A stretch of DNA of 8,005 nucleotides from UBA6220 sp937870835. Its GTDB lineage: Bacteria; Patescibacteriota; Minisyncoccia; Minisyncoccales; Minisyncoccaceae. Positions 1 through 5,220 of the stretch are shown one piece after another. The stretch's first letter is position 1, and each line of letters begins with the position of its first letter. The stretch lies in assembly GCA_035421265.1 (NCBI GenBank), contig DAOLWP010000027.1, positions 1 through 8,005 on the forward strand, read 5' to 3'. The notes under the pieces are model-generated. The model ran no database searches. It saw nothing but the letters and a program-made list of their open reading frames with translations, and was not told the DNA's origin. The translations under genes were made by a program, and so were the position numbers.

Positions 1-1
1 T

Positions 2-97
2 ATTACAAGGTACTTAAAATATAGCAATAATTTTCTTAACGGTCAAGGCTTTGCGGTAATGTGCACACACATATGGCGGTTTTTAAAAAATAAATAA
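2..97 (+). CDS. C-terminal end of an unidentified protein, truncated by window edge
   Basis: Frame 2 is open from the window edge through 31 codons to a TAA at 95-97. The other two forward frames stop early. The tail reads like the end of a real protein, with aromatic and basic residues (GQGFAVMCTHIWRFLKNK). The wording vaguely recalls C-termini of family 2 glycosyltransferases from candidate phyla, but 31 residues are too few to assign a family. A frame open this long is not rare by chance even in AT-rich DNA, so the call rests on residue make-up and on the lack of any other explanation for the stretch. It would be co-directional with the prepilin gene and separated from it by 139 nt. Confidence 0.5.
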   Translation: MTRYLKYSNNFLNGQGFAVMCTHIWRFLKNK

Positions 98-100
98 TAA

Positions 101-154
101 ATATCAAGAGTGGTAGAATATAAAGATTAAATAGGCGAGGGACCGACTTCTGCG
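101..154 (+). other. Unexplained intergenic element with GC-rich patch
   Basis: The DNA after the upstream stop is AT-rich, but 134-172 is a clear GC-rich island (GGCGAGGGACCGAC and onward). The preceding ATCAAGAGTGGT followed later by GAGGGAC and TTGCAACG resembles pieces of the 5' half of a SAM-I riboswitch in the right order. However, about 20 nt are inserted between the first two pieces, and the P3/P4 half is missing. It may be a structured RNA or leader remnant, or chance. No protein reads through it. Confidence 0.25.
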
Positions 155-180
155 CTATACCGTTGCAACGAGTAGTTTTT
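155..180 (+). terminator. Weak hairpin plus T-run, possible terminator of the upstream gene
   Basis: CTAT (155-158) can pair with GTAG (172-175), and CGT (161-163) with ACG (168-170) around a TGCA loop. A small internal loop separates the two helices, and TTTTT follows at 176-180. The core CGTTGCAACG is a perfect 10-bp palindrome. The stem is short and imperfect, so termination would be leaky. The position, between the upstream stop and the prepilin promoter, is right for a terminator. Confidence 0.3.
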
Positions 181-201
181 AAATTTATTTTTCAATTTAT
201 A

Positions 202-229
202 TTTTCATTTTTAAAAATTATGATATAAT
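202..229 (+). promoter_or_regulatory. Extended -10 promoter of the prepilin gene
   Basis: TGATATAAT at 221-229 is a perfect extended -10 (TGn followed by TATAAT at 224-229). A -35-like TTTTCA at 202-207 (4 of 6 matches to TTGACA) sits 16 nt upstream. Transcription should begin about 7 nt after the -10, at or next to the ATG at 237, leaving no room for a ribosome binding site. The same layout is seen upstream of the holin-like gene at 7963-7990. Confidence 0.6.
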
Positions 230-236
230 AAAAATA

Positions 237-1139
237 ATGAAAAACAATAAAAACAATAAAAACAATTTAGGATTTACCATAATTGAATTGATGGTAACAA
301 TTCTTATTATATCAATTTTAAGTTCAATAATTATTAATAGAATTACTCAATCCCAAGCGCAAAGCCAAGCAGATTTATTAAAAGTTAAAATTTTTAGCGG
401 GACAGTAAAAAATAGATTAATTGAAAATTTGGTAGCCGAATGGACGTTAGATGATACTGGCGCAACCATAGTTAATACGAGCGATTATGGTGCGGATTTA
501 AATTGCACAAGTTATAATACTACACCGCAAACAAGCGCGAATTGTATTAATAATGGCTGTTTATTATTTAACGGGAGCAGTAGCTATCTTAATTGCGGAA
601 ATAATGCGAGTTTGAATCTTGCTGATGCGATTACAGTGGAAGCATGGGCAAAGCCTACTGGTCCCCATAAGGATGGTTACGGTGGAATATGGTTTGACCA
701 ATATGGCGGAACAAGAAATAGAATACTTGTCTTAAATAATGGCAGTTTGTTGGCTCAATATACTATTGGTGGTGTTGATCGAAGTCCAACAACCACAGCT
801 GGTTTAGTTCCATTAAATCAATTTACGCATATCGTATTAACCTACAATGGAACAGAAATTGTTTTTTGGGTGAATGGTATTAAACAAACCCCTACTGTAG
901 CTACCGGGAAAATCGCTTTGAGTTCTTCAGACAGACAGATAGGGAGAGGACATGCAACGACTTATTATTTCAACGGTCTCATTGATGAAGTTCGGATTTA
1001 TAACGCTCCTTTAACCATTGTGGAAATTCAAGACCATTATTATGCGGGTTTAAATAAATTATTAGCTAAAGGGGCAATTACACAATTAGAATACAATCAA
1101 AGAGTTTCAGCCTTACAAGCAGAATTTGGATATAAATAA
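237..1139 (+). CDS. Type IV prepilin-like protein with LamG (concanavalin A-like) domain
   Basis: This is a secreted, filament-type surface protein. A 12-residue basic leader (K/N-rich) ends in Gly12, followed by the prepilin peptidase/N-methylation motif FTIIEL with Glu at mature position 5 and a hydrophobic helix to about residue 33. Residues 65-256 form a LamG/concanavalin A-like domain: AEWTLDD at the start, LFNGSSSYLNCG and ITVEAWAKP in the middle, and the typical closing GLIDEVRIYN (247-256). Cys90, 103, 108 and 120 could form disulphides. The last 28 residues (LLAKGAITQLEYNQRVSAL) look like a short SHOCT-like helical tail. The start is fixed by the leader peptide and by a promoter whose -10 ends 7 nt before the ATG; no Shine-Dalgarno is present. 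Pilus assembly genes are absent nearby, so assembly must rely on genes elsewhere. LamG folds often bind carbohydrate, so adhesion is an inference. The phosphomutase gene follows after 3 nt. Confidence 0.88.
   Translation: MKNNKNNKNNLGFTIIELMVTILIISILSSIIINRITQSQAQSQADLLKVKIFSGTVKNRLIENLVAEWTLDDTGATIVNTSDYGADLNCTSYNTTPQTSANCINNGCLLFNGSSSYLNCGNNASLNLADAITVEAWAKPTGPHKDGYGGIWFDQYGGTRNRILVLNNGSLLAQYTIGGVDRSPTTTAGLVPLNQFTHIVLTYNGTEIVFWVNGIKQTPTVATGKIALSSSDRQIGRGHATTYYFNGLIDEVRIYNAPLTIVEIQDHYYAGLNKLLAKGAITQLEYNQRVSALQAEFGYK
240..266 (+). repeat. Three perfect 9-bp tandem repeats in the prepilin leader codons
   Basis: The unit AAAAACAAT occurs three times with no mismatch immediately after the ATG. 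Each unit encodes Lys-Asn-Asn. Because the unit is a multiple of three, slippage would lengthen or shorten the leader peptide without breaking the frame. Confidence 0.9.
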
Positions 1140-1142
1140 ATT

Positions 1143-2474
1143 ATGAACGAAAAAATTTTTAAAGCTTACGATATTCGAGGAATTTACCCGGACGAATTAA
1201 ATGAAGAAGCAGCTTATAATATTGGGCGAGCCTTTATTTCTTTTTTAGGAAAAGATAGTCCTGAAATTGTAGTAGGAATGGACAACCGATTTTCTTCCGG
1301 ATCCTTAGTTGCTTCTTTAGAAAAAGGAATTATTGAACAAGGAGGCAAAGTGATTAAAATTGGTCTTTGCTCTTCTCCAATGTTTTATTTTGCAGTGGCA
1401 AAATATAATTATGATGGGGGAATAATGGTTACAGCCTCCCATAATCCTAAAAATTATAATGGATTTAAGTTAGTAGGCCAAGCCGGCATTCCAATTAGTT
1501 CAGACAATGGTCTTCAGCAAATTAAAGAATTAGTAAGGGTAGGCAATTTTAAGTCCCCAGCAGTCATAGGTGGAAAAAAAGAAATAAATATTTTACAAGA
1601 CTATGTGGCCGCTTTCCAAAATCCTAATGAATTTAATTATATTATAGTTGTAGACACAGGCAATGCTGTTTCAGGAGTGCCAGTCCCTCAGATATTAAGC
1701 AAGACTGGTTTAATCCATATTTTTGACGAATTAGATGGCAATTTTCCAAATCACGAACCCAATCCTCAAATAAAAGAAAACTTAAGAGACTTACAAAGCG
1801 CTATTCGTATTGCCGGAGCAAATTTAGGAGCGGCATTCGATGGAGATGGTGATAGAATTTTTTTCTTGGATGAGGAATCCCAGATTATTCCGGCTGATTT
1901 AATTTTAGCTTTAGTATCTGCTATTATTTTAAGAAAAAAAGGAAAACAAAAAATTGTTTATGATTTACGCTGCAGCAATATTGTCCCAGAGACTATTAAA
2001 AGTTGGGGAGGCGCGCCCATAATGACAAAAGTAGGACATTCTTTTATTAAGCAAAAAATGAGAGAAGAAGAGGCCTTTTTTGGCGGCGAAGTTTCGGGTC
2101 ATTATTATGCTAAAGAAGCCTTTTATAGCGAAAACCCATTTTTTGTTGTCTTTACTATTTTGAGCGAGATGCAAAAAACAAAAAAATCTCTTTCCGCTTT
2201 AATTGAGCCATTTCAAAAATATTTTCATTCCGATGAAATTAATTTTACAGTAACTGACCCCCTACAAAAAATAAAAGTTATTAAAGAAAAATATGGAAGT
2301 CAACCAAAAGCTAAACTTTTGGAGATAGATGGATTAAGAATTGATTTTGAGGATTGGTGGTTTTTGGTGAGAGCAAGCAACACCGAACCGATTTTGCGTT
2401 TGATAGTTGAAGCGCCAACACATTTTTTAATGGAAGAAAAAATAAAAGAAATATCCGAAATCATTAATGAATAA
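1143..2474 (+). CDS. manB: Phosphomannomutase/phosphoglucomutase
   Basis: This cytosolic alpha-D-phosphohexomutase interconverts hexose-6-phosphates and hexose-1-phosphates (mannose and/or glucose), supplying precursors for nucleotide sugars. All four family signatures are present: the phosphoserine loop TASHNP (Ser99), the Mg-binding DGDGDR (233-238), the sugar-recognition GEVSGH (315-320) and the phosphate-binding RASNTEP (410-416). At 443 residues it is near full length for the ManB/AlgC group, and KAYDIRGIYP at the start matches the usual N-terminus, which supports this ATG. The GEVSGH loop fits the bifunctional PMM/PGM group better than the dedicated phosphoglucosamine mutases, but exact substrate preference cannot be read from sequence. 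It lies 3 nt after the prepilin stop and is probably co-transcribed. A TATAAA at 1131-1136, inside the end of the prepilin gene and 6 nt before the ATG, could be a weak internal promoter. There is no Shine-Dalgarno. The symbol is by family convention. Confidence 0.93.
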   Translation: MNEKIFKAYDIRGIYPDELNEEAAYNIGRAFISFLGKDSPEIVVGMDNRFSSGSLVASLEKGIIEQGGKVIKIGLCSSPMFYFAVAKYNYDGGIMVTASHNPKNYNGFKLVGQAGIPISSDNGLQQIKELVRVGNFKSPAVIGGKKEINILQDYVAAFQNPNEFNYIIVVDTGNAVSGVPVPQILSKTGLIHIFDELDGNFPNHEPNPQIKENLRDLQSAIRIAGANLGAAFDGDGDRIFFLDEESQIIPADLILALVSAIILRKKGKQKIVYDLRCSNIVPETIKSWGGAPIMTKVGHSFIKQKMREEEAFFGGEVSGHYYAKEAFYSENPFFVVFTILSEMQKTKKSLSALIEPFQKYFHSDEINFTVTDPLQKIKVIKEKYGSQPKAKLLEIDGLRIDFEDWWFLVRASNTEPILRLIVEAPTHFLMEEKIKEISEIINE

Positions 2475-2507
2475 TTGATATTATTTTATTTTTTGGCAGT
2501 AAAATAA

Positions 2508-2536
2508 AAAACCGCTGATTAGGCGGTTTTGTTTTT
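2508..2536. terminator. Bidirectional intrinsic terminator between convergent genes
   Basis: AAAACCGC (2508-2515) pairs perfectly with GCGGTTTT (2523-2530) around a 7-nt loop. On the plus strand GTTTTT follows. On the minus strand the complementary stem is followed by a T-rich tract (TTATTTTA). It sits 33 nt after the phosphomutase stop and 22 nt beyond the RNase J stop, so a single hairpin can end transcripts from both sides. Confidence 0.88.
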
Positions 2537-2558
2537 ATATTTTAATTTATTTTATTAA

Positions 2559-4466
2559 CTAAACCTCAATAATAACAGGCAAAATCATTGGCCTTCTTTT
2601 TGTTTTTTGGAATAGAAAATCTCCTAAATTATTTTTAACGCTGTCTTTTATATAGGTCCAATTAACCACTTTACCCGATGCAGTAGCGCGTTCAATTGTC
2701 TGAATTACTTTTTTTCGAGCTTGATATAATAAGTCCTTGGATTCGCGTAAATAGACAAATCCGCGAGAAATAATATCTGGGGAATCTTGAACTTTTCCAG
2801 TTTTGCGGTTAACAACGGCAATAATAACAAAAATTCCATCTTTGGAAAGCATTTGGCGGTCGCGCAAGACAATTTCTCCAACATCGCCAATTCCCAATCC
2901 GTCTACCATAATCATTTCAGAGGGCACTTCAGTTTTGGTGACCACAGCTTTTTCAGGATATACTTCTACAACTCGGCCATTATCTGCCAGCAAGACATTA
3001 TTTTCAGGGATACCGCATTCTTGGGCTAATTTAGAATTAGCAACCAACATTGAAAATTGTCCATGGATAGGCATAAAAAATTTTGGCTTCATCATTAAAA
3101 TCATTTCGCGAAGTTCTTCTTTTTGAGCGTGTCCGCCCGCATGAATATCCATCATTTTATAATGATAGACATTGGCTTTTTGTCTTAATAAATCATCTTT
3201 AATCATTTGTACGGTTCGTTCATTGCCGGGAATAACAGACGAAGAAAAGATCATTGTATCACCCGGTTTAATAGTAATAGAAGGGTGTTGTTTAGTGACA
3301 ATTTTCATTAAGCCGGCACTTTCTTCTCCCTGCGCGCCGGTGCATAAAATAGTAACATTTTTATCTGGCAATGCATTAGCATCAGCCACTTTTTTTAGAA
3401 TAGTGCCCCGTTCGGTTTTTAGATAGCCGAGTTTTTTAGCTAATTCCACATTGCTTTTCATACTATGTCCAATAATACCAACTTTGCGTCCGTATTTTTC
3501 AGATAAAGTAATAACTTGTTGAATGCGGTTTATGAGAGAACTAAAAGTGGCAATGATCATTCGTCCTGAGGCATTTTCAAAAATTTTTTCCATATTTTCA
3601 AAAATTTGTTTTTCAGAAAGAGAATGACCATCTTCTTCAGCGCCTGTTGAGTCAGACATTAAAACTAAAATGCCCCTTTGTCCAATTTCTTTAAGTTTAG
3701 CAAAATTAGTCGGAAGCTCATTGACTGGAAAATTATCAAACTTAAAATCAGAGGTATTGATAAGATTGCCTACTGGGGTTTTGATAAAAAATCCTAAATT
3801 ATCTGGAATATTATGATTTTGCCTAAAAAATTCTATTTCAAAAGCGCCTAATTTTATTTTAGAACCATCTTTTACTTCTGTAATATCTAATTTAGGGTGA
3901 TCAGGAAATTCTTCTTGTCTTTTTAAGATAATTCCTCGTGCTAAAGGAGCAGCAAAAATAGGGGGATTGCCAAGGCGATGCATAATATAAGGAATGCCGC
4001 CGATATGGTCGTAATGTCCGTGAGTGATTAAAGCGCCATCAATATTTTTATATTTGTCGTTTTTCAATAAATAAGAAATATCAGGAATAATATAATCAAT
4101 GCCCGGCATATCTTCTTCCGGCATTCTAAAACCAACATCCATAATTAAAATGGATTGCTGATATTCTAAAATAGTCATATTGCGTCCCACTTCTCCCAAT
4201 CCGCCCAATGGTATAATTTTAAGGCAATTTTCATTAGATTTCGCTGATTGGAAAGATTGCGCTGAATGAAGATTTGTAGCTTTGGGTTGCAATTGTGCAA
4301 GACTAATCTCTTTGCGTTTGAAATTATGGCGAAAAGACGAATATCTTTTGTTTGTATTTTTTTTATTCGTCTGAGTTTTTTCTTGGGTTTTTTCAAAAGA
4401 CGATGTATTTTTTATTTTAGATTGGTCAGATTGTTCAGGCTCTGACTCTGTTTTATTTTTTTCCAT
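2559..4466 (-). CDS. rnj: Ribonuclease J (metallo-beta-lactamase/beta-CASP RNase) with long N-terminal extension
   Basis: This zinc-dependent RNase combines endonuclease and 5'-3' exonuclease activity in bacterial mRNA decay and rRNA maturation. The catalytic core starts at about residue 82 (LKIIPLGGLGEVGRNM). It holds the metal motif HGHYDH (149-154), the DVGFRMPEEDMPGIDYI segment typical of RNase J, the beta-CASP region with SDSTGAEEDGHS (around 270) and HAGGHA (around 440), and MPIHGQFSM (around 465). It then continues to a complete C-terminal domain (ISRGFVYLRE and onward). At 635 residues it is longer than the usual roughly 555. The excess is an N-terminal tail of about 80 residues rich in K, N, Q, S, T and E, with no hydrophobic core, and so probably disordered. 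No internal Met keeps the core intact, so the first ATG is used. No Shine-Dalgarno is visible; a TATAAA on the minus strand (4491-4496) is a weak -10 candidate. It is the last gene of the minus-strand cluster and ends in TAG. Confidence 0.95.
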   Translation of the reverse strand: MEKNKTESEPEQSDQSKIKNTSSFEKTQEKTQTNKKNTNKRYSSFRHNFKRKEISLAQLQPKATNLHSAQSFQSAKSNENCLKIIPLGGLGEVGRNMTILEYQQSILIMDVGFRMPEEDMPGIDYIIPDISYLLKNDKYKNIDGALITHGHYDHIGGIPYIMHRLGNPPIFAAPLARGIILKRQEEFPDHPKLDITEVKDGSKIKLGAFEIEFFRQNHNIPDNLGFFIKTPVGNLINTSDFKFDNFPVNELPTNFAKLKEIGQRGILVLMSDSTGAEEDGHSLSEKQIFENMEKIFENASGRMIIATFSSLINRIQQVITLSEKYGRKVGIIGHSMKSNVELAKKLGYLKTERGTILKKVADANALPDKNVTILCTGAQGEESAGLMKIVTKQHPSITIKPGDTMIFSSSVIPGNERTVQMIKDDLLRQKANVYHYKMMDIHAGGHAQKEELREMILMMKPKFFMPIHGQFSMLVANSKLAQECGIPENNVLLADNGRVVEVYPEKAVVTKTEVPSEMIMVDGLGIGDVGEIVLRDRQMLSKDGIFVIIAVVNRKTGKVQDSPDIISRGFVYLRESKDLLYQARKKVIQTIERATASGKVVNWTYIKDSVKNNLGDFLFQKTKRRPMILPVIIEV

Positions 4467-4523
4467 AAAATTTTTATTTGTGTTTTATTTTTTATAATTT
4501 TTAATATGTTTTTTAATATTTTT

Positions 4524-4556
4524 ATAGTTAATTGATTTTAATGCAGAATAGTTAAT
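4524..4556 (-). repeat. Pair of 9-bp direct repeats upstream of RNase J
   Basis: ATTAACTAT (minus strand) occurs twice, at 4548-4556 and 4524-4532, with a 24-bp period, in the 121-nt gap between the isomerase and RNase J genes. It could be a tandem regulator site for RNase J. The gap is extremely AT-rich, so chance is quite possible. The rest of the gap holds only a weak A/T hairpin (4569-4581) just past the isomerase stop. Confidence 0.25.
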
Positions 4557-4587
4557 GTTTATGTTGCGTTTTTAATAAAAAGTAAAT

Positions 4588-5175
4588 TTATCTTAGAAAA
4601 TCTAAATTGTCGGGAATTTGATTTAAGGGTTTCTCAAACCTAATTTCGGGAATATTTTTATAGTGGTTATTTTTAATCCAGCCTTGTGTAGTAAAATAAT
4701 AACAAAGCCCTTTTTTATTTTTAACAGTTTCGTAATCAAAACCAGCATTATCTTTAACCCAGTTAGCCATTTTAAGAGTTTCAGTAGAAGAAGGATTGAT
4801 GGTGATGTGGGCATATCCTTTTGGCACAATTATACAATCATTTTGTTTTGCTTCTACAATATAAAAATCTTCCACCGTATCTTTTCCTTTTTGAAAAATA
4901 AACAAGCCATTGCCCTCTAAGACAATATATAATTCATTAGAGTTATCATTATGAAAATGGCCTAAAGTTTTAACAGATTCTTTGCCCATAAAAAAGGGGG
5001 GAATAATAGTAATGTCATATCTTAAATTGCCGTCTCGTTTGAGGTTTCGGTACATATAATATAAAGCTGGATTATTGTTTTGCTGTTTTAGCCATTCTGT
5101 ATCAAAGACAACCTCGCGCATATCGTTCAAATAGCGAATTTCGGGGGTGTAATTATTTAAATTTAATTCAGTCAT
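4588..5175 (-). CDS. pgiA: Cupin-type glucose-6-phosphate isomerase
   Basis: This enzyme converts glucose-6-phosphate and fructose-6-phosphate into each other in glycolysis. It belongs to the small metal-dependent cupin family first known from Archaea (Pyrococcus), unrelated to the common large Pgi. The metal site is visible as H73-x-H75, E81 and H123, within KTLGHFHNDNSNELY and IIVPKGYAHITIN. The isomerase-specific lower motif ANWVKDNAGFDYETV, followed by KNKKG, also fits. The length of 195 residues matches the family (about 190). The spacing from the second His to the Glu is 6 residues, against 7 as I recall it for the Pyrococcus enzyme. The ATG lies 5 nt after a perfect TATAAT with no Shine-Dalgarno. 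It is 45 nt downstream of the solute-binding protein gene on the same strand. Together with the phosphomutase at 1143 it covers adjacent steps of hexose-phosphate metabolism. A generic sugar-binding cupin is the alternative, but the C-terminal motif argues against it. Confidence 0.85.
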   Translation of the reverse strand: MTELNLNNYTPEIRYLNDMREVVFDTEWLKQQNNNPALYYMYRNLKRDGNLRYDITIIPPFFMGKESVKTLGHFHNDNSNELYIVLEGNGLFIFQKGKDTVEDFYIVEAKQNDCIIVPKGYAHITINPSSTETLKMANWVKDNAGFDYETVKNKKGLCYYFTTQGWIKNNHYKNIPEIRFEKPLNQIPDNLDFLR

Positions 5176-5180
5176 TTTTT

Positions 5181-5186
5181 ATTATA
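5181..5186 (-). promoter_or_regulatory. -10 box directly before the isomerase start
   Basis: A perfect TATAAT on the minus strand ends 5 nt before the ATG at 5175. No TG extension or good -35 is visible (only TTATTA at a 17-nt spacing), and such hexamers are common in AT-rich gaps. It is listed because it repeats the -10-to-ATG spacing seen at the prepilin, binding-protein and holin-like genes. Confidence 0.4.
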
Positions 5187-5220
5187 ATTTTTAATTGATA
5201 AATTAATAATAAAGAAAAGT

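Noticed and set aside
60..67. TGTGCACA palindrome as an operator
   Set aside because: It falls inside the probable coding tail at 2-97 and is only 8 bp long.
101..172. tRNA gene (AGTGGTAGA on plus, TAGCGCAGAAG on minus resemble tRNA D-arm sequence)
   Set aside because: There is no T-arm GTTCGA-type sequence, no acceptor stem pairing and no anticodon arm on either strand.
2803..3126. 107-codon plus-strand frame inside RNase J
   Set aside because: It lies antisense to a highly conserved enzyme and encodes no recognisable motif.
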